Positions 31,125 through 42,929 are shown, numbered from the stretch's first letter. The stretch is 64,000 bases of DNA from Vibrio sp. SCSIO 43137 (GCF_028201475.1 NZ_CP116383.1:3162001-3226000), one strand, 5' to 3'. A program made the numbers and translations. Notes: generated by a model not told the origin, from the letters alone.

Positions 31125-31187
31125 ATATCTTTACTTTTCTAAACCTAATCAATCTGTGTGAACACTCATCAATGCACAATCTATCGT

Positions 31188-32739
<1,552 letters not shown>

Positions 32740-32906
32740 AAGTTTTTGTTGGCTCAATGAATACTGAACATTACATAAGTAATGTTTGAATTGACTGTGC
32801 TGAGTCTTTCGACTCGTTGGTCACTTCGTATCATTGAAACCGAATTGAAACCGAAGTTTCTAATTTGATTATCATCAACGAGTGCCCACACAGATTGATA
32901 GGTTTA

Positions 32907-32920
32907 AATTGTTAAAGAGC
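32907..32920 (-). promoter_or_regulatory. boxA antitermination element in the rrn leader
   Basis: The minus strand reads GCTCTTTAACAATT, about 170 bases upstream of mature 16S and downstream of P2. It is the same sequence as the copy ahead of 23S. Confidence 0.85.
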
Positions 32921-32967
32921 TTCTAACTGATAAGTTCTTATCTGAACCCGAGCAGTTAGGGATGCGT

Positions 32968-32995
32968 ATTCTACGCTTCCGATTTTTTGAGTCAA
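32968..32995 (-). promoter_or_regulatory. rrn promoter P2
   Basis: -35 TTGACT (32990-32995), 16-base spacer, -10 TAGAAT (32968-32973) on the minus strand. It lies about 100 bases downstream of P1, the usual rrn tandem arrangement. Confidence 0.8.
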
Positions 32996-33070
32996 GTGCT
33001 TTTTCAAACTCTTTTCTCAGTTACCTTTCACGTTGTGTGATTGTTGTCTCACCCCGTGTTGGTGTGGCGC

Positions 33071-33120
33071 ATTATAGGGAGCTTTTTTTTGCTGGCAAGC
33101 CCTTTTTTTAATTTATTTTC
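33071..33120 (-). promoter_or_regulatory. rrn promoter P1 with UP element
   Basis: -35 TTGCCA (33093-33098), 16-base spacer, -10 TATAAT (33071-33076). The discriminator GCGCC is typical of growth-rate- and ppGpp-controlled P1 promoters. The A/T tract just upstream (33099-33120) looks like an UP element. Confidence 0.85.
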
Positions 33121-33287
33121 CCAACTGCTGAAAAAGCCAGCAAATAAGGGATTATTGAATAAAATATCAACATTTGAAGGGCGTCACACCAATAGGTTGG
33201 AAATTAAACAGGGTTAAACGTAAGATTCAAAAAGCGAATTTAATTAGTCGCTAAATCCAATTAACTCACTAAATGCTGTATTCATTT
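33121..33287. other. Spacer between rrn P1 and the RRM-protein gene
   Basis: A/T-rich non-coding DNA. It may contain Fis sites for the rrn promoter and the promoter of the downstream gene, but none is clear enough to call. Confidence 0.4.
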
Positions 33288-33734
33288 ATGAACTCTAAAA
33301 AATCTATTTTTCTAATTATTGCTCTTGCTGTGTTAGGCGCTGCTGTTTTTTCTCAGGTCGCCATTTCCCCAGCTGTCTCTTTTATTATCGGTTTATTTGC
33401 CGCAGTTGTTGTTATTAATCTTTCTGCTTCCACTTCTTCTGCAACAACAAAAGGCAAGCCTTCTACTAAAACTCTTTATGTCGGAAACCTTCCTTATAAA
33501 GCAAATGAAGCCAATGTTCGCCAGCTATTTTCTGAACATGGTGAAGTATTTGCCGTTCGTCTTATGAAAGATAAACGTACAGGTAAAAGAAGAGGGTTTG
33601 GATTTGTCGTTATGGCAAGCAGTGATGCTCAGAAAGCAATCTCTGCCCTAAACGAACAAGATTATATGCAACGTACTTTAAAAGTTCGTATTGCTAATGA
33701 TCCTAAGCATCCAGATTCGGAAGCGTCTCAATAG
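33288..33734 (+). CDS. Membrane-anchored RRM (RNA recognition motif) protein
   Basis: Two hydrophobic helices come first (near residues 5-24 and 27-46). A Ser/Thr/Lys linker and one RRM near residues 60-140 follow. RNP2 is LYVGNL and RNP1 is KRRGFGFV, with the aromatic residues that stack on RNA. The start chosen is [13 protein letters not shown] at 33288 (148 residues). An ATG at 33273 would add five residues, and neither has a good Shine-Dalgarno. RRM proteins are rare in bacteria, and the fusion to membrane helices would place RNA binding at the inner membrane. The RNA target is unknown. Its 3' end overlaps murI on the other strand by 32 bases. Confidence 0.85.
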   Translation: MNSKKSIFLIIALAVLGAAVFSQVAISPAVSFIIGLFAAVVVINLSASTSSATTKGKPSTKTLYVGNLPYKANEANVRQLFSEHGEVFAVRLMKDKRTGKRRGFGFVVMASSDAQKAISALNEQDYMQRTLKVRIANDPKHPDSEASQ

Positions 33735-34542
33735 GTTCAAAACCAAATTTTATTAAACTACTATTTAGTGCAGCTTCTTTAACGGGAGCTGCACTGGCAT
33801 ATATCTTCTGAGCGCCTTTTATATTCTGAGTACCTTTTATACCCTGAGTATATTGCGGCGTTAAAACAGCTTTATCCGACAGTAAGCTATTAACTCTCCG
33901 GGCAATTGCACAGCCTGAATCTACTAAAGCCACCTCTTCTCCTAACACCTGAGATATTTCTTCTTTAATCAATGGAAAATGAGTGCAGCCAAGAACCGCT
34001 ACATCTACTTTATTTTTTAGAGGCTTTAATATCTGCCCAAGCTTCTTAAGATCTACTTTTTCCCCTCTAAGCTTATTTTCCGCCATATTTACCATCTCAG
34101 TAGAACCAATTAACTCAAGCGGTATACCTGCTGAGAATTGTTCAATTAACTGATGAGTATACTCGCGTTGAACAGTACCGGGAGTGGCAATCAACCCTAT
34201 CGCTCTCTTGGCAATTGCTGCTGCTGGTTTAATAGCAGGAACAACGCCAACAACAGGAATATATAAGCTACGACGCAACGCCGGTAACACAATAGTGCTG
34301 GCGGTATTACAGGCTACCACCACCAGATTGATAGAGTGTTTGTTTACTATATGCAGGATAAGTCTTTCAGCGCGCCGGATTAGTACTTCAGGTTCAAGTT
34401 CTCCGTAAGGATAGCCCTGATTATCAAACAGGTAGATATAGTTAAAGTCGGGCAGAAGTGCTTTGGTTTGCTGATATACAGATAAGCCACCGACTCCGGA
34501 GTCAAAGAAAAGAACGCTTGGCTGTTGGGTATTACTTAACAC
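33703..34542 (-). CDS. murI: Glutamate racemase
   Basis: Makes D-glutamate for peptidoglycan. The 279 residues include [11 protein letters not shown] near the start (catalytic Asp region), VVACNTAST with the first catalytic Cys and LGCTHFPLI with the second. The C-terminal tail of about 20 residues is variable. It is convergent with the RRM gene, sharing 32 bases at the ends, and lies downstream of btuB as in E. coli. Confidence 0.96.
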   Translation of the reverse strand: MLSNTQQPSVLFFDSGVGGLSVYQQTKALLPDFNYIYLFDNQGYPYGELEPEVLIRRAERLILHIVNKHSINLVVVACNTASTIVLPALRRSLYIPVVGVVPAIKPAAAIAKRAIGLIATPGTVQREYTHQLIEQFSAGIPLELIGSTEMVNMAENKLRGEKVDLKKLGQILKPLKNKVDVAVLGCTHFPLIKEEISQVLGEEVALVDSGCAIARRVNSLLSDKAVLTPQYTQGIKGTQNIKGAQKIYASAAPVKEAALNSSLIKFGFEPIETLPNLDA

Positions 34543-34644
34543 GGCGGTTTATCCTGTCAGAGAGAACCGCAGATCATACGCTCAAACATCCGATTTTCAA
34601 GCTTGGGGGCGATATAAGAGACCGCCCGAAGGCGGTCAATTTCA

Positions 34645-36447
34645 TCAGAATCGGTATTCCAGTGTACCGAAATAGGCTCTTTTTTGTGTATTGTAGCCAT
34701 TAGCTAATACGTAATCCTCATCAAACAGGTTTGCAACCCGCCCTCTGAGAGTAAGGGAGTCCAGAACATCGTAGCTGACAGACAAATCAACCAACGAGTA
34801 AGCATCAAGTTTTACCTTGCCTGAAGATGGGTAATCATATCGCGTCCCCTGATATAGATAGCTAATATCAGCCTGCCACTTATCTGCATAGTAAGTGATG
34901 TTCCATTTCGCACTCTCTTTTGCTCTTCGTGCCAACTGGCGGTTACTCTCTTTATCTTGCGGATCCATAATATCAATGCTGATGTTGTGGCTAAAATCAC
35001 CAGTTTCAAAATTGACCAAGAACTCAACGCCCTTGATCTCCGCTTCACCAATATTTTGCGGTGAATAGTTTAACCCCTGAGGCCTCCAGTCAATCAGCTC
35101 ATCAATCTGGTTTACATAAGCAGCAACACGCCAGTCAAACAGCTCAGCACTGGATTCCAGGGCAACTTCGTAGTTAACGGACTCTTCAGGCTTAAGGGTG
35201 GCAACACCCCCAAATGGTGAATATAAGTCGTTAAATGACGGTGCTTTAAAAGCAGTCCCGACATTAGCCGTTAAACGGTAATTCTCATTTACATTCCAGC
35301 CACCACCCAACTGCCAGGTAGTATTTCTGCCATAACGCTCATTGTCATCGGTTCTGACTGCACCTTCTATCTGATAGTCATGCTTGTCATAAAGAGAACT
35401 CAGATACAATGCGGTATTGTGGCGGGATGTTTCAGTGAAGTTTGCACTTGATTTGGATACATCATCACGATACCAGTCTAGGCCTGCACCGATAGATAAA
35501 TCGTCATTAACACGATATTGATTAGCAAACAGAAGCGACTTTCTGTCGGTCTGATACAGGGAAACCCCGCCCGGAGTGTGGCTCTTGGCTGAGTCCTGAT
35601 TGACCGCCAACTGAAGCTTTGAATCAAGAGTATCGTTTTGGAAGTTCAGCGTGCCTGCGACGTTGAAGATACGCTCATCTTTATATCTGTTACCTGCATC
35701 ATACTCAACTTCACCTTCATGATAAAAAGTCTGTATATCAATGCTGTATTTATCATTAATTTTATAGTCTGCTGAAGCGATAATATCGTCAGATTTATAA
35801 CCATCATCATCTTCACTGCCGGCAGTATCTGTCACTGAAAAGCCTTCCGTACGTGACTTGTTTGCTGCAAAAGAAGCATTCAGCTTTTCGGATACATTTT
35901 TCGAAACGGATATCTGCCCTTGTGAAAATTTATCACTGCCGATACCAACGGCTAAAGCGCCTTCATCACGATCAGTTTTAGTGATGATATTTATTACACC
36001 GCCAATAGCATCAGAGCCATAAACAGCGCCTCTGGAGCCTCTAATAAATTCAATCCTTTCTATCGCCACGACAGGAATAGCCGAAACCGATGCAGTACCC
36101 GTTGTAGCGCTAGCGATACGGACTCCATCAACTAAAAAAAGAACATGATCCGATTCAGTGCCACGAACAAAGATACTTTGAGATTGCCCATAGCCACCAT
36201 TAGAGGCGATTTGAACACCCGGCAATCTTCGTAGTATCTCAGATACACTTTTAGCCTGAATGGCATTAATTTCTTCTTTGGTAATAACTTCAACAGGAAG
36301 CGTGCTAGTTTGCAGAGATTGCTCAAATCGGGTGGCAGTTACCACCATCGTCTCTACATCTGAAGGGGATTGCGCATAAATATTAGGCGCGGCAAAAAAT
36401 AGCGACGTAACAGTGGTCGCCAGAACGGTTTTTTTCATTTTTTTCAT
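34645..36447 (-). CDS. btuB: TonB-dependent vitamin B12 receptor
   Basis: Outer-membrane transporter for cobalamin, energised by TonB. The 600 residues show a signal peptide ending ...NIYAQ and a TonB box ETMVVTATR. The plug domain contains EILRRLPGVQI, FVRGTESDHVLFLVDGVR and GSDAIGGVINIIT. A 22-strand barrel ends in the terminal aromatic (GTLEYRF). The cobalamin riboswitch in its leader makes the substrate call firm. Confidence 0.96.
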   Translation of the reverse strand: MKKMKKTVLATTVTSLFFAAPNIYAQSPSDVETMVVTATRFEQSLQTSTLPVEVITKEEINAIQAKSVSEILRRLPGVQIASNGGYGQSQSIFVRGTESDHVLFLVDGVRIASATTGTASVSAIPVVAIERIEFIRGSRGAVYGSDAIGGVINIITKTDRDEGALAVGIGSDKFSQGQISVSKNVSEKLNASFAANKSRTEGFSVTDTAGSEDDDGYKSDDIIASADYKINDKYSIDIQTFYHEGEVEYDAGNRYKDERIFNVAGTLNFQNDTLDSKLQLAVNQDSAKSHTPGGVSLYQTDRKSLLFANQYRVNDDLSIGAGLDWYRDDVSKSSANFTETSRHNTALYLSSLYDKHDYQIEGAVRTDDNERYGRNTTWQLGGGWNVNENYRLTANVGTAFKAPSFNDLYSPFGGVATLKPEESVNYEVALESSAELFDWRVAAYVNQIDELIDWRPQGLNYSPQNIGEAEIKGVEFLVNFETGDFSHNISIDIMDPQDKESNRQLARRAKESAKWNITYYADKWQADISYLYQGTRYDYPSSGKVKLDAYSLVDLSVSYDVLDSLTLRGRVANLFDEDYVLANGYNTQKRAYFGTLEYRF

Positions 36448-36484
36448 CCTAAAATCGCGTATATTCCAGTATGTGATTGCTCAC

Positions 36485-36660
36485 TACTTGCTGGCAGGTA
36501 TTCGGACTTCAGAGCGTTTCAAATCAGTTCGATTTGCCTTCCTTACATCTCACTTCCCGCAAATTGCAGTGTGTCGGTTTCCCGTCAGATGCCCGTTCTC
36601 TATTACCGCTGCGCGTCAGTTCTGGATTTTCACCAGATTCCCTGAAAGTTGTTATTCATC
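36485..36660 (-). promoter_or_regulatory. Cobalamin (AdoCbl) riboswitch
   Basis: The minus strand carries the conserved core GGGAATCTGGTGAAAATCC, then CTGACGCGCAGCGGTAA, and ends with the B12 box AAGTCCGAATACCTGCCAG about 40-60 bases before btuB. It should repress btuB translation or elongation when B12 is plentiful. Ends are approximate. Confidence 0.93.
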
Positions 36661-36700
36661 AAAAACTATTTCCTGAAGATAACGACCACCAGCGCAAACG

Positions 36701-36729
36701 ATATTAATTATCAGTCTGCTTTCTGTCTA
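36701..36729 (-). promoter_or_regulatory. btuB promoter candidate
   Basis: -35 TAGACA (36724-36729), 17-base spacer, -10 TAATAT (36701-36706), about 40 bases ahead of the riboswitch. Confidence 0.55.
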
Positions 36730-36835
36730 GTGCTAAAATTATCAGCACTGCATGAGAGAATTTCATAACAGTGCTGGACAAGAGATAAGGATTGAATAAA
36801 ATCTGCGCTCCCTGTTTAAAGTTAAAGGCCGATCG

Positions 36836-37951
36836 ATGACAACACTTGAAGTAAACCCAAACAGCTATCAGCAACAGCTGGACGAGAAAGTAGAACGCTT
36901 AACTCAGATGTTTGCTCCATACGATGCGCCTGAGCTAGAGGTTTTTGACTCTCCTATCCAGAACTACCGAATGAGGGCTGAGTTCAGGGTCTGGCATGAG
37001 GGCGAAGAGCTTTACTACATCATGTTTAATCAGGAAACCAAGCAGAAATACAGAGTCGATCAGTTCCCGGCAGCCAGCCGCCTGATTAACGATTTAATGC
37101 CGCTGCTTATTGAAGCGATGAAGGGTAATGACACCCTCAGACGCAAACTGTTTCAGGTTGATTTTCTCTCTACTTTAAGCGGTGAAATTCTGGTTTCCCT
37201 GCTTTACCATCGCCAACTAGATGATAACTGGATTAAAGAAGCAAAAGAGCTGAAACAACGCCTAAACAACGAAGGTTTCAATCTGAACTTGATTGGCCGC
37301 GCCCGTAAAATGAAGATCGTTCTCGATCAGGATTATGTGATTGAGAAGCTGAACGTGCACAGTAAAAGCTATATCTACCAGCAGGTAGAAAACAGCTTTA
37401 CTCAGCCTAATGGTGAAGTTGCACAGAAAATGCTGGAATGGGCAGTAGACTGCACAGAAGATAGCAGTGGCGATTTGCTTGAGCTCTACTGTGGTAACGG
37501 TAACTTCTCTCTTGCTCTGGCACAAAACTTTGAACGGGTACTGGCTACAGAGCTGGCCAAGCCTTCTGTAGATTCGGCGCAATTTAATATCGCCGCTAAC
37601 AAGATAGATAATGTACAGATTATTCGTATGTCTGCCGAAGAGTTTACTGAAGCGATGGAAGGGAAAAGAGAATTCCGCAGGCTAAAGCAACAGAATGTCG
37701 ATTTGAGCAGCTACAACTGCAATACTATTTTTGTCGATCCTCCACGCTCAGGTATGGACGAAGATACCTGCAAAATGGTGCAGGGCTATGAACGTATTCT
37801 TTATATCTCTTGTAACCCGGAGACACTAAAAGAGAACCTGGATATCCTGAAAGAAACCCATACTATCAGCCGCTTTGCTCTTTTCGATCAGTTCCCTTAT
37901 ACCCACCATATGGAGGCGGGTGTGTTGCTGGAAAGAAAATCTAACCAGTAG
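36836..37951 (+). CDS. trmA: tRNA (uracil-5-)-methyltransferase
   Basis: Forms m5U54 (ribothymidine) in the T-loop of tRNA using SAM. The 371 residues include the SAM-binding [14 protein letters not shown] near residue 216, [10 protein letters not shown] and the catalytic cysteine in [15 protein letters not shown]. The conserved HHMEAGVLL is at the C-terminus. No Fe-S cysteine cluster is present, as expected for TrmA rather than RlmD. It is divergent from btuB. Confidence 0.97.
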   Translation: MTTLEVNPNSYQQQLDEKVERLTQMFAPYDAPELEVFDSPIQNYRMRAEFRVWHEGEELYYIMFNQETKQKYRVDQFPAASRLINDLMPLLIEAMKGNDTLRRKLFQVDFLSTLSGEILVSLLYHRQLDDNWIKEAKELKQRLNNEGFNLNLIGRARKMKIVLDQDYVIEKLNVHSKSYIYQQVENSFTQPNGEVAQKMLEWAVDCTEDSSGDLLELYCGNGNFSLALAQNFERVLATELAKPSVDSAQFNIAANKIDNVQIIRMSAEEFTEAMEGKREFRRLKQQNVDLSSYNCNTIFVDPPRSGMDEDTCKMVQGYERILYISCNPETLKENLDILKETHTISRFALFDQFPYTHHMEAGVLLERKSNQ

Positions 37952-37972
37952 AAAGAGACAATCCGGGCAATA

Positions 37973-38001
37973 AAAAAAACGAGCTAGTAGCTCGTTTTTT
38001 T
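37973..38001. terminator. Bidirectional terminator between trmA and yijD
   Basis: Perfect palindromic stem around ACGAGCTAGTAGCTCGT with A-run and T-run on opposite sides. It can end trmA (plus) and fabR-yijD (minus). Confidence 0.88.
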
Positions 38002-38026
38002 ATATACCTGAAATAATCAGAACAAA

Positions 38027-38404
38027 TTATTCTGCTTCTTTCTTATTCAGATATCCCATTTTCTTACCCACCCATGCCAGCAATAACATGGTCACCATAA
38101 TGGCAAAGAAGTTAGAACCTACTTCCGGGAACTGAGCTTTTACAAAAGCAGAGTGGCCAAATGCGCCAACAAAGAAGCAGGCAAGACCGATCATCGGAAT
38201 CTCTTCCGCTACAGGGTTACTCAGATAGTTCTGATAAAGCATTTGTACTGCCAGTACCAATGCAATTAATGGGAAGATAGAAAAGGAAACTTCACTTAAC
38301 GTTACTGATGAGAGCAATGCGTTACCACACATACCAGCCACTACAGCCAGCAACAGGGTTTTTCTTTCAGAATTTTGATTTACGGGTGTTGAGTCATTCG
38401 ACAT
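38027..38404 (-). CDS. yijD: YijD family inner-membrane protein (DUF1422)
   Basis: Function unknown. The 125-residue protein has four predicted membrane helices, a polar N-terminus (MSNDSTPVNQNSERK) and a short Lys-rich C-terminus. It lies 2 bases downstream of fabR, the same pair as in E. coli, which suggests a link to membrane lipid composition without proving one. Confidence 0.85.
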   Translation of the reverse strand: MSNDSTPVNQNSERKTLLLAVVAGMCGNALLSSVTLSEVSFSIFPLIALVLAVQMLYQNYLSNPVAEEIPMIGLACFFVGAFGHSAFVKAQFPEVGSNFFAIMVTMLLLAWVGKKMGYLNKKEAE

Positions 38405-38406
38405 AG

Positions 38407-39030
38407 TTATATCCTATTATTTTGTCGTTCACGTTCTTTTCTGTACCAGTAAGCGCCTTTCGCGACCATCCGAAGTTGCACTACCAGTCGTTCTGTCAAT
38501 TCTTCACGTTCACTTTTGCTTAGATCTAATGCTTCGGCACCTGAACTAAAAACCAGAATAACCGAAGCGTCAGCCTGAATGCTTGCTTCTTCTTTATTCA
38601 TGCCAGTGCTGATCAAATATTCGCTCATCTCAGCAACAAAATGTTGCATTTCTCTGGCGACCGCAGCACGAAATTCAGCTGATGTGCCTGAACGCTCCCT
38701 AAGCAACAAGCGGAAGACGTTGGGACTGCTTTCGATGAACTCCATAAAGGTTTCAACGGAAGTTCTTATTACACTCCCTTCTTTAACAATTCTCTGCCGG
38801 GCTTGTCGCATAAGTTGACGAAGAAGCAAACCACCTTCATCAACCATAGTTAATCCCAGCTCATCCATATCCTTAAAATGGCGATAAAAAGAAGTAGGTG
38901 CGATACCTGCTTCTCTGGCCACTTCTCTCAGGCTAAGATTTGAAAAGCTTCTGTCTGCACTCAACTGACTAAAGGCGGCATCGATTAATGAGCGACGGGT
39001 TTTTTCTTTTTGCTGAGCTCTCACTCCCAT
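38407..39030 (-). CDS. fabR: HTH-type repressor of unsaturated fatty acid synthesis FabR
   Basis: TetR-family repressor of fabA/fabB that responds to the unsaturated acyl-CoA/ACP pool. The start is [20 protein letters not shown] at 39030, matching E. coli, and gives 207 residues. In-frame codons up to 39051 are not conserved. The helix-turn-helix lies near residues 30-55 ([19 protein letters not shown]). It is upstream of yijD in one operon and divergent from sthA. Confidence 0.95.
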   Translation of the reverse strand: MGVRAQQKEKTRRSLIDAAFSQLSADRSFSNLSLREVAREAGIAPTSFYRHFKDMDELGLTMVDEGGLLLRQLMRQARQRIVKEGSVIRTSVETFMEFIESSPNVFRLLLRERSGTSAEFRAAVAREMQHFVAEMSEYLISTGMNKEEASIQADASVILVFSSGAEALDLSKSEREELTERLVVQLRMVAKGAYWYRKERERQNNRI

Positions 39031-39231
39031 AGCGTTTATATACCAGATCAACCAATGACAGGGAGCTACTATAACTCGAAATTCAGCCTGAGAAAAACGA
39101 CAGACGACAAGATTGACTATCTTTTGCGAAATCTAAGTTCTGCGTGATCACAAACAAGCTATGCGCTTACAAGCATTTACCTGAGTGATTATTAAGTTAA
39201 AATCCCGCTACAATAATGTAAAAGAACATGG

Positions 39232-40644
39232 ATGAATCAAGCGATGGAACAATCAACTCACTTTGATGTAATTGTGATAGGAAGTGGCCCCGGAGGTGAG
39301 GGGGCGGCTATGGGATTAACCAAAGCAGGGTTGAACGTTGCTATTGTCGAGAAAGAACCTTCTGTAGGCGGAGGCTGTACTCACTGGGGAACCATTCCTT
39401 CAAAAGCACTGAGACATGCCGTCAGCCGGATTATTGAGTTTAATAAAAACCCTTTGTTCTCAGGTAATAACTCCAGCCTGCACTCCACTTTCTCCAGTAT
39501 TCTTGGTCATGCTAAAACGGTTATTGATAAGCAAACTCGGTTACGGCAGGGGTTTTACGATCGAAACCAGTGCACTCTTCTGTTCGGGAACGCTAAATTT
39601 GTTGATGACAACACAATCGCGGTAACACAGCCCGATGGCAGTATTGATCAGTACACAGCAGATAAATTTGTTATCGCAACGGGCTCAAGGCCTTATCAGC
39701 CCGCAGATGTCGATTTCAACCACGAGAGAATTTATGACAGTGACACCATTCTGTCATTAAAGCACGATCCGAGACATATCATCATTTACGGTGCCGGTGT
39801 AATTGGTTGTGAGTACGCCTCTATCTTCCGTGGTCTGGATGTTAAAACCGATCTAATCAACACCCGTGACCGCCTGCTTTCTTTTCTGGATAACGAAATT
39901 TCTGACGCCCTCTCCTATCACTTCTGGAATAGCGGCATCATTATCCGCAATGATGAAACCTACGAGAAAATTGAAGGTACTGAAGACGGCGTTATTATTC
40001 ATCTTCAGTCGGGCAAAAAGATGCGTGCAGACTGCATCCTCTATGCTAACGGCCGTACCGGTAATACCGATAAGCTGAACCTTGAGTCTGTCGGGTTAAC
40101 TCCCGATTCCCGCGGTTCTCTCAAGGTCAATAAAAAGTACCAGACGGAGAAAAAGCACATCTACGCTGTAGGCGATGTAATCGGCTATCCAAGCCTTGCC
40201 AGTGCTGCCTATGATCAGGGCCGTTTTGTAGCCCAGACTATTACCAAAGGTAAGGCAGACAACCATCTAATAGAGGATATTCCTACCGGTATCTATACTA
40301 TTCCGGAAATCAGTTCTGTCGGTAAAACGGAACAGGAGCTGACTGCCGCTAAGGTACCTTATGAAGTGGGACGCTCCTCCTTTAAACACTTAGCCAGAGC
40401 TCAGATTGCAGGTAAAGATATCGGCAGCCTGAAAATACTGTTCCACAGAGAAACTAAAGAGATTCTGGGAATTCACTGCTTTGGTGAACGTGCCGCAGAG
40501 ATTATTCATATCGGACAGGCGATTATGGAGCAGAAGGGAGAAGCCAACACCATAGAGTATTTTGTTAATACTACCTTTAACTACCCTACTATGGCAGAAG
40601 CTTACCGTGTAGCCGCCTTAAACGGCTTAAATCGTTTATTCTGA
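39232..40644 (+). CDS. sthA: Soluble pyridine nucleotide transhydrogenase
   Basis: Cytoplasmic FAD enzyme that moves reducing equivalents between NADPH and NAD+. It has 470 residues, or 466 if the ATG at 39244 is used; neither Shine-Dalgarno is decisive. The FAD site is [15 protein letters not shown]. The disulfide-reductase CxxxxC motif is changed to [14 protein letters not shown] with one Cys, the known SthA signature. NAD-binding [10 protein letters not shown] and C-terminal [20 protein letters not shown] are also present. Confidence 0.97.
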   Translation: MNQAMEQSTHFDVIVIGSGPGGEGAAMGLTKAGLNVAIVEKEPSVGGGCTHWGTIPSKALRHAVSRIIEFNKNPLFSGNNSSLHSTFSSILGHAKTVIDKQTRLRQGFYDRNQCTLLFGNAKFVDDNTIAVTQPDGSIDQYTADKFVIATGSRPYQPADVDFNHERIYDSDTILSLKHDPRHIIIYGAGVIGCEYASIFRGLDVKTDLINTRDRLLSFLDNEISDALSYHFWNSGIIIRNDETYEKIEGTEDGVIIHLQSGKKMRADCILYANGRTGNTDKLNLESVGLTPDSRGSLKVNKKYQTEKKHIYAVGDVIGYPSLASAAYDQGRFVAQTITKGKADNHLIEDIPTGIYTIPEISSVGKTEQELTAAKVPYEVGRSSFKHLARAQIAGKDIGSLKILFHRETKEILGIHCFGERAAEIIHIGQAIMEQKGEANTIEYFVNTTFNYPTMAEAYRVAALNGLNRLF

Positions 40645-40657
40645 TTTAGACCTGACA

Positions 40658-40689
40658 AAAAAAGAGAAGCTAACATGCTTCTCTTTTTT
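40658..40689 (+). terminator. sthA terminator (possibly bidirectional)
   Basis: Stem AAAAAAGAGAAGC/GCTTCTCTTTTTT with a 6-base loop. The convergent methyltransferase gene ends 6 bases beyond it. Confidence 0.88.
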
Positions 40690-40694
40690 ACTTT

Positions 40695-41534
40695 TTACCA
40701 GCGAATTTCAATAAGCCTTGGGGTTAATCTGTTTTTCAAAAGCGGCAGCTTTGCTACCACCTTTTGCCACAGTTTCCAACGTCCGCAATCCTCATCCAAA
40801 GGTGAGTAACTGTTGACCCACTTTATCCATGGCAGCCACTGTAAAAACTTTTCTCCGGGGTTATTCAGACCATGACGATAGTTTACTGAACCCATTTTCC
40901 TGCCCAAAACCGATGAAGCTCTGTCTCCGGCCACGACAAAACAGGCTTGTGCATTGGAGAAGTAACAACCCAGAGACTGAGTAAAACCTGCAATTTCATC
41001 AATAGAACAATCCAGCATGGCCTGCTCACAGACAATTAGTACCGGTGCCGATGGTGGTATTGCCAACTCTTCCAGCCAGCTAGTGTCTTTCACTGAACCA
41101 CAAACAAGACGATAGCGTTCATTTTTATGGAACAGGCGCTGTCTCCAGACAAGGTTCTCACTGGTGTCCAGCTCAACCCAATGACAGGTTCCGTTGTCTA
41201 AACGGTAAAAACGGGTATCTAATCTCGCCCCGACATTTAACACCCATGCATTAGGGTTTGCCTGAAGAAAAGCTTCCACCCGGTTATCACAAAGTTTGGT
41301 AAGAGTGACATGAAGAAGTTGTTTTTGGTCGATATCGCCGGACTGACATTCGTCTGACAGTTCACAAAGTCGACAAGCTTTAGCGGCTATCGGGTCATAC
41401 ACCAATCCGTCATCAACCAAACTTTCTCTGCTGCGTAGCCACATTGGCTGAAGCAAATGATCCGGTATCTGATAGTTTTGTGCTGCATTAACCCTCGAAG
41501 ATGAAGGTATTTTTTGGGATGTGTTCATTATCAT
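40695..41534 (-). CDS. SAM-dependent methyltransferase, leucine-carboxyl-methyltransferase-like
   Basis: Substrate unknown. The 279 residues have the LCMT/PPM1-type core: VYDPIAAKACRLC, then VLNVGARLDTRFYRL (SAM motif I, near residues 93-107), WVELDTSENLVWRQRL and VLIVCEQAMLD. Cys residues cluster early (CRLCELSDEC), possibly a metal site. A second ATG at 41528 is possible. The gene is alone between sthA and lexA, with a Fur-like box just upstream, so iron-repressed expression is predicted. Confidence 0.75.
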   Translation of the reverse strand: MIMNTSQKIPSSSRVNAAQNYQIPDHLLQPMWLRSRESLVDDGLVYDPIAAKACRLCELSDECQSGDIDQKQLLHVTLTKLCDNRVEAFLQANPNAWVLNVGARLDTRFYRLDNGTCHWVELDTSENLVWRQRLFHKNERYRLVCGSVKDTSWLEELAIPPSAPVLIVCEQAMLDCSIDEIAGFTQSLGCYFSNAQACFVVAGDRASSVLGRKMGSVNYRHGLNNPGEKFLQWLPWIKWVNSYSPLDEDCGRWKLWQKVVAKLPLLKNRLTPRLIEIRW

Positions 41535-41555
41535 CTTCTTCCGACAAATAAAGAA

Positions 41556-41577
41556 GATGATAATGATTATTATTTAG
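41556..41577 (-). promoter_or_regulatory. Fur-box-like sequence ahead of the methyltransferase
   Basis: GATGATAATGATTATTATTT contains two overlapping registers, each matching about 14 of 19 positions of GATAATGATAATCATTATC, 22 bases upstream of the start codon. The site is divergent with no gene between it and the lexA stop, so it should serve the methyltransferase. Confidence 0.6.
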
Positions 41578-41599
41578 AAAGGCAAGCTTGGTGGTGATT

Positions 41600-42223
41600 T
41601 TACATCCAGTCGGTATTGCGGATGATACCTACGGCCACACCTTCAATGGCCAGATGTTGACAAGTCAAATCAACTTCGATAGCAGAAAACTCTTCATTCT
41701 CAGCATGCAATAAAACAGTAGCGCCTTTGCGCTCCAGTCTTTTAACCGTCACATCATCGTCAACTCGGGCAACCACAACTTGTCCGTCATGGACATCCTG
41801 AGTCTTATGTACCGCAAGAAGATCACCATCCATGATGCCGATATCTTTCATACTCTCACCGCTGACTCTTAACAAGAAATCAGCCTGAGGACGGAACATG
41901 TTCGGATCAACCTGATAATGCGCTTCAACATGTTCTTGTGCCAGGATAGGTGAACCAGCCGCAACCTGACCAATCAGAGGTAAACCTTCTTCATCATTAG
42001 CAGCCTCTTCCTGAAGAAGAATCCTGATCCCGCGAGAGGCACCTGGAATAATTTCGATAGCCTTCTTCTTGGCCAGAGCTTTTAAGTGCTCTTCTGCAGC
42101 ATTAGCAGAACGGAAACCCAGCTCTTTAGCGATCTCCGCACGGGTCGGCGGCATGCCGGTTACATCAATTTTATCTTTAATAAGCTCAAATACTTGTTGC
42201 TGGCGTGGGGTTAACGGCTTCAT
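41600..42223 (-). CDS. lexA: SOS repressor LexA
   Basis: Represses the SOS regulon and is inactivated by RecA-stimulated self-cleavage. The 207 residues have the winged helix ([34 protein letters not shown]). The scissile Ala-Gly is in [12 protein letters not shown], and the catalytic Ser is in [15 protein letters not shown]. The catalytic Lys is in VTVKRLER. Two SOS boxes lie upstream. Confidence 0.98.
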   Translation of the reverse strand: MKPLTPRQQQVFELIKDKIDVTGMPPTRAEIAKELGFRSANAAEEHLKALAKKKAIEIIPGASRGIRILLQEEAANDEEGLPLIGQVAAGSPILAQEHVEAHYQVDPNMFRPQADFLLRVSGESMKDIGIMDGDLLAVHKTQDVHDGQVVVARVDDDVTVKRLERKGATVLLHAENEEFSAIEVDLTCQHLAIEGVAVGIIRNTDWM

Positions 42224-42230
42224 AAGTCAC

Positions 42231-42266
42231 CTGTCTTTTTATACAGTTAACTGTGAGTATATCCAG
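42231..42266 (-). promoter_or_regulatory. Two tandem SOS boxes upstream of lexA
   Basis: CTGTCTTTTTATACAG (42231-42246) is a full match to CTGT-N8-ACAG. A second, imperfect box CTGTGAGTATATCCAG follows at 42251-42266. Tandem boxes give lexA self-control as in E. coli. Confidence 0.88.
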
Positions 42267-42348
42267 TATTTTTTATCTTGCAACGAAAACCTGTTATTTT
42301 TTAACCGCATACCTGTGCCTACTTGATTTTCCCGTGTAAACAATCCGG

Positions 42349-42813
42349 TTAATCCCGGATAATTGTATCAGTTACATATTTTGATCGGTTTAATGAAATC
42401 AATGTCTTAAATGATTTCACATTTTCATGACTATAGAAAATAACATCGCGAAGTTCTTCATAGGATTCCATATCAGGAACCTCTATTATCAATACAAAAT
42501 CGACCTCTCCGGTCACCTGATAGCACTGTTTCACCTCCGGCACATCCTGAACACTATCCATAAAAGCCTTGTACAGGTCCCGCCTGTCCCGCTCCATAAT
42601 GACCTCAACCAGAATATGAAGACAGCGGCCTAACTTACCTGGATCCACTAATGCTACCTGACGACTAATGACTCCTTCATTAATTAACCGGTGAACCCGT
42701 TTTAAACAGGCGGGAGGTGAAAGAGCAATACGTTCAGCCAGCTCAACATTTGTCATTGAACAGTCCTGCTGAAGAATTCGTAAAATAGCCTTATCAGTAC
42801 GATCAAGAAACAT
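42349..42813 (-). CDS. Lrp/AsnC family transcriptional regulator
   Basis: The 154 residues hold an N-terminal helix-turn-helix (LDRTDKAILRILQQDCSMTN, then AERIALSPPACLKRV) and a C-terminal RAM ligand-binding domain (YQVTGEVDFVLIIEVPDMES). The length is normal. It differs from Lrp itself in the recognition helix. It is divergent from the membrane protein at 42930, which is its likely target, and an amino acid or related ligand is expected. Confidence 0.88.
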   Translation of the reverse strand: MFLDRTDKAILRILQQDCSMTNVELAERIALSPPACLKRVHRLINEGVISRQVALVDPGKLGRCLHILVEVIMERDRRDLYKAFMDSVQDVPEVKQCYQVTGEVDFVLIIEVPDMESYEELRDVIFYSHENVKSFKTLISLNRSKYVTDTIIRD

Positions 42814-42929
42814 TATTAGTATTTCCCCTTTAAAATACGAACATTAGTAAATTACAGACAGCATTTATTGACATAATTTGCCACCAGCTGCTTTAGAATA
42901 GTCGCAACACAAGAATAAGGACAGTCAGC

